A program made the position numbers and the translations under genes. A DNA stretch of 36,555 bases from Gemmatimonadaceae bacterium (GTDB lineage: Bacteria > Gemmatimonadota > Gemmatimonadetes > Gemmatimonadales > Gemmatimonadaceae), in assembly GCA_014377535.1 (NCBI GenBank), contig JACMPK010000002.1, positions 1 to 36,555 of the forward strand. Reading direction: 5' to 3'. Below are positions 9,286 to 16,726 of the stretch, one piece after another (the stretch's first letter is position 1; each line of letters opens with the position of its first letter). The notes beneath the pieces were generated by a model. That model was not told where the DNA came from. It saw only the letters and a program-made list of their open reading frames with translations, and did not search any database.

Positions 9286-9822
9286 TCACGGAAGAGTGAA
9301 TACTACCTGCGTCGTCACCGGATGGTTTTCGCTGCGGAAGCGGGCGATTGCCACAAAGGTGCCGTGCAGCAACGGATCCTGCAACGCGACTTCGTAGTCA
9401 CGCGACTCGTGCTGCTCCAGCAGGTGCGTGCGCATGGGCTGCGTGAACAGGCGGCCATCGCTCCACGTCCACACGTCACGACCGCGCTCATCACGCACTA
9501 CGAAGTCCACTTCCTGACCGTTGGCAAAGCGGAGCTCGTGGCGTATGTCGCCGCCGTTGTTGGCAATCAGCTCGAAGGTCACCGCGTCCAGCCCCGGGGT
9601 CACGCGCAGGTTCACCGAGATCGGTGTGCCTGCGGATGTCCGCTGTGCCGCCGCTTCGCCTCGCGCCGGGAGTGACAGCGACTGCGTCTGTCCATCCACA
9701 CCCGCGTAGGCAAGTGCCGACCCTGATGCGCCCGTCCGCGTAAGCGAGGACGAGCGATCTGAGCAGGCGACGCAGCCGAGGGCTGCGATGGCGAGCGCGC
9801 CGAGCGCGCGAGAGCGGGACAT
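9286..9822 (-). CDS. Lipoprotein with BsuPI-like domain
   Basis: Translation from the ATG at 9822 gives 178 residues starting MSRSRALGALAIAALGCVACSD, a signal peptide with a lipobox-like end (AALGC or GCVAC), so this start is preferred over the upstream GTG at 9873. The C-terminal ~100 residues form a beta-rich domain with FANGQEVDFVVRDERGRDVW, TWSDGRLFTQ and a later EVALQDPLLHGTF. That pattern is typical of the BsuPI domain, named for the Bacillus intracellular proteinase inhibitor, though many such domains are found in secreted proteins of unknown role. The protein is probably anchored at a membrane facing the periplasm. Whether it inhibits a protease is unknown. Confidence 0.8.
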   Translation of the reverse strand: MSRSRALGALAIAALGCVACSDRSSSLTRTGASGSALAYAGVDGQTQSLSLPARGEAAAQRTSAGTPISVNLRVTPGLDAVTFELIANNGGDIRHELRFANGQEVDFVVRDERGRDVWTWSDGRLFTQPMRTHLLEQHESRDYEVALQDPLLHGTFVAIARFRSENHPVTTQVVFTLP

Positions 9823-10039
9823 CCGGAGGGTCTGAAAGAAATTGAGAGAGGCGAACGAACAGTGACGACGCACTGCACCCGCCGGTCACACGCGGTCGGT
9901 GTCGACGAGCCGGGGTTCTGCCTATCGCAAGTCTCGGCAGGTCGGTCACTTAACACAAGGGAGCCGATCTATTTCTTCCGGCGCGTCTCAGGTGGTTGCG
10001 CCGTGGGTGGAGTCGTGGTCGAGTACGCCTCAATTTCGC

Positions 10040-10057
10040 TTGCGAAATTTTTCACAA
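10040..10057. promoter_or_regulatory. Candidate Rex operator upstream of the atp operon
   Basis: The site reads TTGCGAA, ATTT, TTCACAA. The published Rex consensus is TTGTGAA-N4-TTCACAA, so it matches at 13 of 14 defined positions. The symmetry extends one or two bases beyond on each side (GC at 10038-10039 and GC at 10058-10059). It lies 20 bases before the atpZ ATG and overlaps a possible -35 hexamer. Rex represses respiratory and energy genes when NADH is low relative to NAD+, and is known to control atp genes in Streptomyces. Assignment here is by sequence match only; a CRP-like reading (TGCGA-N6-TCACA) is the main alternative. Confidence 0.6.
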
Positions 10058-10068
10058 GCGGCTAGCCT
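10040..10068 (+). promoter_or_regulatory. Possible promoter of the atp operon
   Basis: TTGCGA (10040-10045) and TAGCCT (10063-10068) are separated by 17 bases and lie just before atpZ. The predicted start would be about 10075, leaving a leader of only a few bases. Matches to the sigma-70 consensus are modest (4/6 and 3/6). Confidence 0.35.
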
Positions 10069-10077
10069 TCGCCTCGA

Positions 10078-10308
10078 ATGTCAGGCACGCCCGGCTCCAG
10101 CGGGCTCCGGATGGCCGGAGCAGGGGTGCAGTTCGCCGCTGCGCTTATCATCGGTTTGTATGGTGGTCAGTGGCTCGACCGGCGCTACTCAACGGCGCCG
10201 GTTTTTTTGTATCTCGGTGTCGCAGTCGGCGCCATCGGTGGAATGACGGTGCTCTACCGGCAGCTCATGCGGGCGACTCGCGACGAGGAGGAGGCAGGCA
10301 GGAAATGA
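10078..10308 (+). CDS. atpZ: AtpZ/AtpI-family ATP synthase accessory membrane protein
   Basis: This 76-residue protein has two transmembrane segments and the family signature GLYGGQWLDRR in the first helix-loop. AtpZ-type proteins sit at the head of many atp operons and are thought to help c-ring assembly or magnesium supply to the F0 sector. The charged C-terminus (ATRDEEEAGRK) would lie in the cytoplasm. The gene is first in the atp operon, and its stop codon overlaps the next start in an ATGA, which couples translation. Confidence 0.85.
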   Translation: MSGTPGSSGLRMAGAGVQFAAALIIGLYGGQWLDRRYSTAPVFLYLGVAVGAIGGMTVLYRQLMRATRDEEEAGRK

Positions 10309-10655
10309 TCCGCGCAACCGTACTCTATCTCCTTGTTGCCGTGATACTTACGGTCGCTGCAGGGTGGGTCCTCCTTCTCGTGTATCCGGGCGCCGTTGGC
10401 CAGAAAGCCATCGTCACCAGTGCCCTCGTTGCTCTCGCTATCCAGCTCGTCGCCTTCGTCCTGCTGCAACTGTTCAAGACGAGAAACGTGATGGCCGGGT
10501 GGGGACTCGGTGCCCTGCTGCGCTTCGGCGGCCTTGGCGTCTACGCTGCCATCGCCCGAAACGTGCTCGGCCTGGACATGAACACGGCCCTCGTGAGCCT
10601 GGCCTGCTTTCTCTTCCTTTCGATGCTGATCGAACCACTGCTGGTCAACGTATGA
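10305..10655 (+). CDS. AtpI-like ATP synthase subunit I
   Basis: This 116-residue integral membrane protein consists of about four hydrophobic helices with short loops. It lies between atpZ and atpB, the place usually taken by the AtpI (subunit I) family, whose members assist c-ring assembly in some bacteria. Sequence resemblance to AtpI is weak, so the call rests mainly on position, size and topology. The ATG at 10305 overlaps the atpZ stop by four bases, and its own TGA overlaps the atpB start in the same way. The open frame extends further upstream but that part is not membrane-like and runs over atpZ. Confidence 0.7.
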   Translation: MIRATVLYLLVAVILTVAAGWVLLLVYPGAVGQKAIVTSALVALAIQLVAFVLLQLFKTRNVMAGWGLGALLRFGGLGVYAAIARNVLGLDMNTALVSLACFLFLSMLIEPLLVNV

Positions 10656-11578
10656 CGATGACGCGACTGCTCCGCCTCCTGACGACCGCCGCCGCCCTGT
10701 TGCTGTTCGCGCTGCCCGCGCAAGCGCAGGCCGCCGACGTGGACATCATCACGCCGCACATCACCGACGCCCACGAGATCGAGATCCCGTGGCCGACGTG
10801 GCCGACCATGCACAAGGTCGTGCACCTGCCGCGCGTGACGACCTTCATGCTGCCGGGTACCCGGATCGAGGTCGACATGTCGCCGACCAAGCATGTGGTC
10901 TGGATGCTGATCGCCGCCCTCACCATCTGCGGTCTGCTGATTTTTGCAGCCAATGCCACCAACCGGCAGACGCGCACCGTGGGTCACGCGAAGGGCTTCG
11001 CCGGCGGCATCGAGGCGATGGTGCTCTACATCCGCAACGAAGTCATCATTCCGAATGTCGGGCACCATGGAAACGGTTTCGTGCCGTTCCTGCTGACACT
11101 CTTTTTCTTCATTCTTTTCTGCAACCTCTGGGGCATTTTCCCCTGGGGCAGTACGGCCACGGGTAACATCGCCGTCACCGCCACGCTGGCATTGATGACG
11201 TTCTTCGTCGTCGAAGTCGCCGGCATCCGGGCGCAAGGCATCGGCTACCTCGGCACGATCTTTTACTGGAACAAGGACCTGAACATCGTCCTGCGCGTCA
11301 TGCTCTTCCTGATTCTCTCGCCGATCGAGTTGCTCGGCAAGTTCACGAAACCGTTCGCGCTCACCATTCGCCTCTTCGCCAACATGACGGCGGGGCACAT
11401 CGTGGTGCTGGCATTGATCGGCATGATCTTCAGCTTCAAGAGCATTGCCAGCGGCGCGCCCTTTCTGATGGCGGTCGCAATCAACATGCTCGAACTGTTC
11501 GTGGCGTTCCTGCAGGCCTTCATCTTCACGCTGCTTTCCAGCGTGTTCATTGGCCAGATCCGCGAGGCGCACCACTAG
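10652..11578 (+). CDS. atpB: ATP synthase F0 subunit a
   Basis: Subunit a forms the two proton half-channels next to the c-ring in the membrane. The protein has 308 residues. The essential arginine is Arg240 within IRLFANMTAGH, the hallmark of the family, and several strongly hydrophobic helices surround it. The N-terminus is unusual: residues 1-28 look like a cleavable signal peptide (MTMTRLLRLL, a Leu/Ala-rich core, then PAQAQA), followed by a His/Asp-rich segment before the first helix. The start at 10652 overlaps the preceding stop by four bases; the open frame reaches further upstream but only as an overlap with the previous gene. A second Met at 10658 is also possible. Confidence 0.95.
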   Translation: MTMTRLLRLLTTAAALLLFALPAQAQAADVDIITPHITDAHEIEIPWPTWPTMHKVVHLPRVTTFMLPGTRIEVDMSPTKHVVWMLIAALTICGLLIFAANATNRQTRTVGHAKGFAGGIEAMVLYIRNEVIIPNVGHHGNGFVPFLLTLFFFILFCNLWGIFPWGSTATGNIAVTATLALMTFFVVEVAGIRAQGIGYLGTIFYWNKDLNIVLRVMLFLILSPIELLGKFTKPFALTIRLFANMTAGHIVVLALIGMIFSFKSIASGAPFLMAVAINMLELFVAFLQAFIFTLLSSVFIGQIREAHH

Positions 11579-11594
11579 GTGTCGCGTCACGATG

Positions 11595-11616
11595 CCGGTG
11601 TGCTCGCGTGCACCGG
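11595..11616 (+). other. RNA hairpin in the atpB-atpE spacer (first)
   Basis: CCGGTGTGC at 11595-11603 pairs with GTGCACCGG at 11608-11616 around a TCGC loop, with two G-U wobbles. It starts 17 bases after the atpB stop in a 166-base spacer, where the preceding atp genes overlap by four bases. No T-run follows, so it is not a classical terminator. Confidence 0.5.
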
Positions 11617-11649
11617 TGTCGAACCGTAGCCGGTCGAATGACTGGTGAA

Positions 11650-11679
11650 GCCCGTCGAGCCCTGTGCTCGGTGACGGGC
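11650..11679 (+). other. RNA hairpin in the atpB-atpE spacer (second)
   Basis: GCCCGTC (11650-11656) pairs with GACGGGC (11673-11679) and GAGC (11657-11660) with GCTC (11666-11669), leaving a three-base bulge GGT and a CCTGT loop. It may act as a processing or stability element upstream of atpE. No internal promoter is obvious nearby. Confidence 0.5.
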
Positions 11680-11684
11680 AGTGA

Positions 11685-12023
<339 letters not shown>

Positions 12024-12040
12024 GCAGCACATCCCTCCGT

Positions 12041-12066
12041 GCCGGGGCGGTGACCGCCGCTCCGGC
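12041..12066 (+). other. Strong RNA hairpin between atpE and atpF
   Basis: GCCGGGGCGG (12041-12050) pairs over ten positions, one a G-U wobble, with CCGCTCCGGC (12057-12066) around a six-base loop. No T-run follows. It is placed to block 3' exonucleases at the end of an atpE message or to cause partial termination. Confidence 0.55.
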
Positions 12067-12103
12067 ATGGATCCGGATCCCACACTTCTTGCTCCTGCCT
12101 TCC

Positions 12104-12697
12104 ATGCGCCGCACCCTCGCCACCCTGTCCCTGTCTTTCGCCTCCGCGATGTCGTTGCTCGCGCAGGAGGAGCATGCTGCGTCCGCCGAGAGCGCAAACC
12201 TGCTGGATCCGAAGGTCGGTCTGATGTTCTGGACTCTGATCATCTTCGTGTTCCTGCTCGTCGTGCTGTCGAAGTTCGCCTACAAGCCGTTGCTGGCGGC
12301 GGTCGAGGCTCGCGAGGCCGCGCTGGAGAAGGCGCTGGGCGACGCGAAGCGTGACCGCGACGCCGCGGCCCTGCTGCTCGCCGAGCAGCAGAAGGCGCTG
12401 GCGGAGGCGCGCGCGGAGATGCAGAAGGCGTTGAACGATGGTCGTGCGGCGGCCGAGACGCTGCGGGCGGAGATGTTGGAGAAGGTGAAGGCGGAAGGTG
12501 CGGACATGCTCGACCGCACTCGCCGCGAGATGCAGGCCGAGAAGGAGAAGGCGGTTGCCGAGCTGCGTCGGGAGGCTGTGGACCTCGCCATTTCCGGTGC
12601 CAGCAAGGTGATTGGCCGGAACCTGGATAGCGCCACCGATCGAGCGCTGGTCGAATCATTCCTGTCCGGCCTCGATGCGCCGAAGGGCGCGCGCTGA
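12104..12697 (+). CDS. atpF: ATP synthase F0 subunit b
   Basis: Subunit b is the peripheral stalk that holds F1 still against the rotor. The 197-residue protein has one transmembrane helix (about 36-56, VGLMFWTLIIFVFLLVVLSKF) followed by a long charged, Ala/Glu/Lys/Arg-rich helical region and a C-terminal part that would contact subunit delta. Before the membrane helix is an extra hydrophobic stretch, MRRTLATLSLSFASAMSLLA, that looks like a signal peptide, as in subunit a here. The ATG at 12104 is preferred to the in-frame upstream start at 12050 because it begins that segment. Its TGA shares one base with the atpH ATG. Confidence 0.92.
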   Translation: MRRTLATLSLSFASAMSLLAQEEHAASAESANLLDPKVGLMFWTLIIFVFLLVVLSKFAYKPLLAAVEAREAALEKALGDAKRDRDAAALLLAEQQKALAEARAEMQKALNDGRAAAETLRAEMLEKVKAEGADMLDRTRREMQAEKEKAVAELRREAVDLAISGASKVIGRNLDSATDRALVESFLSGLDAPKGAR

Positions 12698-13251
12698 TGC
12701 GCGATTCCACCATTGCCCGCAATTATGCCGAGGTCCTGGTCACGCTGGCACAGCGCGCCGGAGACCTGGATGGGTGGGGTCGCATGATCGACGACGTCGC
12801 GGCATCGGTGACGAACGACATTCGTGTCCGTCGGTACCTGGAGTCGCCACGCGTGCCCGTCGTCGCCAAGAAGGCGATGTTGCAGAAGGCGTTTCAGGAT
12901 CGCATGCCGCGTTTGATGGTCCGCTTCCTCGAGTCGCTGGTGCAGAACCGTCGTCAGCTGCTCATTCCGCAGATCGCGCAGGAGTACGCGACGCTGGTGG
13001 ACGAAAGCCTGGGTCGTGTGCGCGCCGAGATCACGCTGGCGCGCGAGCCGCAGCCGGGCGAGCTCGAGGCCATTGCCGCGTCGCTCAGCAAGACGCTGGG
13101 GCGGACCGCGGTGGCGCATGTGAAGGTGAACCCGGACATCATCGGCGGCGTGATCGTACGCGTCGGTGACTACGTGAAGGATGGTTCGGTGCGTCGCCGC
13201 ATCGGCGTGCTCAAGTCCAAGCTGGTGCAGCAGGCCACGCTGAGTCAGTAG
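12697..13251 (+). CDS. atpH: ATP synthase F1 subunit delta
   Basis: Subunit delta (OSCP) links the top of F1 to the b stalk. The 184-residue protein has the family N-terminus with NYAEVLVTLAQRAG, the helical N-terminal domain, and the C-terminal signature VNPDIIGGVIVRVGDYVKDGSVRRRI. Length is normal. The gene overlaps atpF by one base (TGATG) and is the last atp gene here. The usual next genes for alpha, gamma, beta and epsilon are missing; an unrelated peptidase gene follows after a perfect ten-pair hairpin. Confidence 0.95.
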   Translation: MRDSTIARNYAEVLVTLAQRAGDLDGWGRMIDDVAASVTNDIRVRRYLESPRVPVVAKKAMLQKAFQDRMPRLMVRFLESLVQNRRQLLIPQIAQEYATLVDESLGRVRAEITLAREPQPGELEAIAASLSKTLGRTAVAHVKVNPDIIGGVIVRVGDYVKDGSVRRRIGVLKSKLVQQATLSQ

Positions 13252-13265
13252 ACTGCGCTGTCACG

Positions 13266-13293
13266 CGCGGCGCCGCGATTGGACGGCGCCGCG
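13266..13293 (+). terminator. Perfect GC hairpin at the end of the atp operon
   Basis: CGCGGCGCCG (13266-13275) and CGGCGCCGCG (13284-13293) form ten perfect pairs around an eight-base loop, 14 bases after the atpH stop. Only GAGGGTTC follows, without a T-run, so termination may be incomplete or Rho-dependent. Confidence 0.5.
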
Positions 13294-13329
13294 GAGGGTT
13301 CATTCACCTTCCGCACATTCGTATCGCCG

Positions 13330-15240
13330 ATGAGAACGTCTGCACGAGTTGCGCTGCTGCTTGCCGTCATCTGTCCCGCGCTGTTGCGTGCACAGCGCGG
13401 CACCGGCACTTCGCCTGTCAGCGGCGACACCATCGGCTACTGGCAGCAGCGCGCGAATTACGACATCACTGCGCGTCTCGACGAGGAACGACACACCGTC
13501 GTCGCCAGCGGCACGCTGCGCTACACCAACAACTCGCCGGGCGTGCTGTCCGAGTTGTACGTGCACCAGTATCTGAACGCATTCCGGCCATTCTCCAAGT
13601 GGAGTGATGCCGACGAGCGTGAAGGCCGCACTCGTTTCCAGAACCTGGAGGACCCCGACTTCGGCTTCGAACGATTCACATCGAGGCCCACGGTCGATGG
13701 CGTACCGGTGAACGTGGAGTATCCCGGCGCGCCGGACAGCACCGTGGCGCGCATTGCGTTGCCGCGGCCGCTGCGGCCCGGCCAGACGATCACTGTGTCG
13801 TTCGCGTGGGAGGCACGCGCGAGCACCACGCCGCGTCGGCAGGGACGACGCGGGCGACACTACGACATGGCGCAGTGGTATCCGAAAGTGGCTGTCTACG
13901 ATCGTGGTGGATGGCAGCACAACGCGCTGGTGCCTGCGGGCGAGTTCTACGGCGAGTTCGGCGACTTCCGCGTGACGTTGGTGCTTGCCTCGGATCAGGT
14001 GGTGGGTGCGACGGGCGTGCCGGTGAGCGGTGATCCGGGTTGGGATCGCGTGAAGCAGGGTGGGTCGGCGCCGCTGCTGCAGCGGGCCGCGTACGGTGGT
14101 GCGCGCGGCGCGGTCGCAGTGCCCGTCGCGCCGGCCGGCATGCGGACCGTGGTGTTCGAGGCGAAGGATGTGCATCACTTCGCGTGGACGGTGGATCCCG
14201 AGTATCGCTACGAAGGTGGGTCATACGTACGTGCGCAGCCGCGTGCGAAGATGAGTTTTCCGGTGTGGGATACGGTCGCCGTGCACGTGCTGTATCGCCC
14301 CGGTGATGACTCCACATGGGGCGGTGCGCGGGTCGTGCGGCGGACGGTCGACGCACTCACATGGCTCGAGCAGGTCTATGGCCCGTATGCCTATCCGCAG
14401 GTGAGTGCGGTGCACCGCCTCGACGGCGGAGGCACCGAGTTCCCGATGATGATGCAGAACGGCAGCCCGTCGTTCGAGCTGATTTTGCACGAAGGTGGAC
14501 ACATCTACAGTTACGGTATCCTCGCGAACAACGAATGGCGCGCGGGCTGGATGGACGAAGGCCTGACGAGCTACCAGACCTCGTGGCGACTCGGCACCAC
14601 GCGGCAGGAGCGTGCGGCGAGCGCACTCTCCACCGATCCGCGATGGATGGCCCCCGATCCCGCACCTGCCGCGCTGCAGCGCCGCGCGCAGCTCATGGCA
14701 TCGGCTGAGCCGGTGAGCACGAGCGCTGACCTGTTCCGATCGTTCACCGTGTACAACACAATGGTGTACAATCGCGCCGAAGACATGTACAGCTCGTTGC
14801 GCGACGTGATCGGCGATGCGACTTTCCGCCGGCTGTGGTCGGAGTATTACAGTCGTTGGGCGCTGAAGCATGTGGATCGCGTATCACTGCAGGCCAGTGT
14901 CGAGCGCGTCCATGGCGCGTCGCTTGCATGGTTCTTCGATCAGTGGCTCGACACTGTGGGTGAGGTGCAGTATTCGCTGCAGGACGTGACGGTGTCGCAG
15001 AAGCGCCCGGGTGAGTGGGTGACCAATGTGCGCCTCGTTCGTGTGGGTGCGTATCGCCATCCAATGCCGCTCGGCATCCTGACGGCCACCGGCTGGACGT
15101 TCGTGCGCGCTGATCCCATGAAGGACGATCAGCGGCTCACGATCACCACGGCGGAGCAGCCTGACCTCGTGCGCCTCGATCCGCTGGCGCTGACCGACGA
15201 CATGCGGGCGGACAGCCAGCGCTGGCCACCCGTTCCCTGA
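13330..15240 (+). CDS. Exported M1-family zinc metallopeptidase
   Basis: This 636-residue protein is an M1 (gluzincin) aminopeptidase-like enzyme. It has the zinc site HEGGH at 387-391 and the third ligand Glu410, spaced exactly 18 residues after the motif as in M1 enzymes. The exopeptidase loop is GGTEFPMMM rather than GAMEN, keeping the key glutamate; this variant is known in secreted bacterial members. The N-terminus from the ATG at 13330 is a signal peptide (MRTSARVALLLAVICPALLRAQ), so export to the periplasm or outside is expected. The start at 13279 would precede the signal peptide with an odd polar stretch. The gene follows the atp operon, probably as a separate transcript, and leads two sugar-related genes. 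Confidence 0.92.
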   Translation: MRTSARVALLLAVICPALLRAQRGTGTSPVSGDTIGYWQQRANYDITARLDEERHTVVASGTLRYTNNSPGVLSELYVHQYLNAFRPFSKWSDADEREGRTRFQNLEDPDFGFERFTSRPTVDGVPVNVEYPGAPDSTVARIALPRPLRPGQTITVSFAWEARASTTPRRQGRRGRHYDMAQWYPKVAVYDRGGWQHNALVPAGEFYGEFGDFRVTLVLASDQVVGATGVPVSGDPGWDRVKQGGSAPLLQRAAYGGARGAVAVPVAPAGMRTVVFEAKDVHHFAWTVDPEYRYEGGSYVRAQPRAKMSFPVWDTVAVHVLYRPGDDSTWGGARVVRRTVDALTWLEQVYGPYAYPQVSAVHRLDGGGTEFPMMMQNGSPSFELILHEGGHIYSYGILANNEWRAGWMDEGLTSYQTSWRLGTTRQERAASALSTDPRWMAPDPAPAALQRRAQLMASAEPVSTSADLFRSFTVYNTMVYNRAEDMYSSLRDVIGDATFRRLWSEYYSRWALKHVDRVSLQASVERVHGASLAWFFDQWLDTVGEVQYSLQDVTVSQKRPGEWVTNVRLVRVGAYRHPMPLGILTATGWTFVRADPMKDDQRLTITTAEQPDLVRLDPLALTDDMRADSQRWPPVP

Positions 15241-15259
15241 CCTGAACCAACGAACGCTC

Positions 15260-15631
15260 ATGAGTGGACCTGTCGACATCCGCACCGTGCCCAAGCCGTG
15301 GGGCCACGAGACCATCTGGGCGCTCACCGACCGCTACTGCGGCAAGGTGCTGCACATCAAGGCCGGCGAGGCGCTCAGCGTGCAGTATCACAACGTGAAG
15401 GACGAGACCGTGCACCTGCTCAGCGGGCACCTGCTGTACCGCGTGCAGATCGACGACGTGCTCACCGACGTGCACCTGAAGCAGGGTGAGAGTTACCGCA
15501 TCACACCCGGCACCGTGCACCAGATGGAGGCCGTCACCGACTGCGATGTGCTCGAAGTCTCGACGCCCGACCTGGACGACGTGGTGCGGCTCACCGATCG
15601 GTACGGTCGCGAAGGCACCAGCGCGGCGTAG
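15260..15631 (+). CDS. Cupin-domain protein, mannose-6-phosphate isomerase type II-like
   Basis: This 123-residue single-domain protein is a cupin. It begins with the KPWGHETIWA motif seen at the start of type II phosphomannose isomerase cupin domains, followed by the first metal motif (QYHNVKDETVHLLSG) and the second (PGTVHQMEAV). The histidines, Glu and Gln needed for metal binding are present. Stand-alone proteins of this kind may isomerise or bind sugar phosphates, but activity cannot be assumed. It lies 19 bases after the peptidase gene and 87 bases before a sugar nucleotidyltransferase gene, which supports a role in activated-sugar metabolism. Confidence 0.85.
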   Translation: MSGPVDIRTVPKPWGHETIWALTDRYCGKVLHIKAGEALSVQYHNVKDETVHLLSGHLLYRVQIDDVLTDVHLKQGESYRITPGTVHQMEAVTDCDVLEVSTPDLDDVVRLTDRYGREGTSAA

Positions 15632-15718
15632 TGCACCTGCATTGATTTGCGGAGCATGGCAGACACGGACCATGCGACCGACGGTCCACACGATCCACCC
15701 CATCGTTCCACGAGGCGC

Positions 15719-16705
15719 ATGAAGGTCATCATTCCGTTGGCTGGCAAGGGAACGCGTTTGCGACCGCATACGCACCTCGTGCCGAAGCCGATGCTGAAGG
15801 TCGCGGGTCGCCCCGTGATGAGCTACGTGATGGACGACGTGATGAAGCTTGGCAACATCGAGCAGGTCGTCTACATCACCGGTCACCTGAAGGAGACGGT
15901 CGAGGCGTACGCGACGGCCACGTATCCCGTGCCCAGCGTCTTCGTGCAGCAGGCCGTGCAGGATGGCACCGCTGGCGCCGTCAAGCTCGCGTTGCCGTAC
16001 GTCGACAGCCCCATCCTCATCATCTTCGTGGACACGATCTTCGATACCGACCTGTCGATCGTGAACACGACCGATGCGGATGGCATCATCTGGGTCAAGG
16101 AAGTCGAGGACTACCAGCGCTTCGGCGTGGTCGTCACCGATGCCGACGACAACATGACGCAGATCGTCGAGAAGCCGAGCACGCCGATCTCGAAGCGGGC
16201 AAACATCGGGCTGTATTACATCCGCAACTGGCAGCTGCTTGCTGATGGCATTGCGCATGTGCTGGCGCAGCCCGCGAACAAAGGCGAGTTCTATCTCACC
16301 GATGCGTTCCAGTACATGATCGATCACGGCGCGAAGATCCGCGTCGTGGATGTCGAGGGCTGGCATGACGCGGGCAAGCTCGACACGCTGCTGGAGACGA
16401 ACCAGGCGATGCTCGAGACACGGCATCTTGCGCGCATTCCCGTGGATTTCACGGGTGCGACGATCATCGAGCCGGTCTACATCGAGGATGGCGTCACGGC
16501 GAGCGATGCCACCATCGGACCGAACGTCTCGATCGGCACCGGCACGACGATCGTGGGCTCAACGATCCGCAACTCAGTCATCGGCGACCACTGCGTGATC
16601 AGCAACTGTGCCATGCATGCCAGCATGCTTGGCGACAACGTGAAGGTCACGGGCATTACCGGCAGCATGACGCTCGGCAACGACGCGGAAGTCAGCGCAG
16701 GCTGA
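15719..16705 (+). CDS. Sugar-phosphate nucleotidyltransferase
   Basis: This 328-residue cytoplasmic enzyme has the nucleotidyltransferase signature PLAGKGTRLRPHT followed by KPMLKVAGRP at residues 6-32, and a C-terminal left-handed beta-helix region with hexapeptide repeats (about 257-320). This architecture is found in glucose-1-phosphate thymidylyl- or uridylyltransferases of the archaeal/GlmU-like type. The substrate cannot be fixed from sequence. The magnesium Asp lies in FVDTIFD, where most relatives have GD. I chose the ATG at 15719 because the protein then starts directly with MKVIIPLAGKG; the start at 15647 would add 24 residues unlike the family. It is convergent with the M20 peptidase gene, with 21 bases between stops. 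Confidence 0.88.
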   Translation: MKVIIPLAGKGTRLRPHTHLVPKPMLKVAGRPVMSYVMDDVMKLGNIEQVVYITGHLKETVEAYATATYPVPSVFVQQAVQDGTAGAVKLALPYVDSPILIIFVDTIFDTDLSIVNTTDADGIIWVKEVEDYQRFGVVVTDADDNMTQIVEKPSTPISKRANIGLYYIRNWQLLADGIAHVLAQPANKGEFYLTDAFQYMIDHGAKIRVVDVEGWHDAGKLDTLLETNQAMLETRHLARIPVDFTGATIIEPVYIEDGVTASDATIGPNVSIGTGTTIVGSTIRNSVIGDHCVISNCAMHASMLGDNVKVTGITGSMTLGNDAEVSAG

Positions 16706-16726
16706 TCTCGGCGCGCGGTGCGGCTG

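Noticed and set aside
10041-10056. CRP/FNR-type site (TGCGA-N6-TCACA) at the atp promoter
   Set aside because: The CRP half-sites match, but the Rex reading explains a longer palindrome with fewer mismatches, and Rex has a known link to atp genes. Kept only as an alternative.
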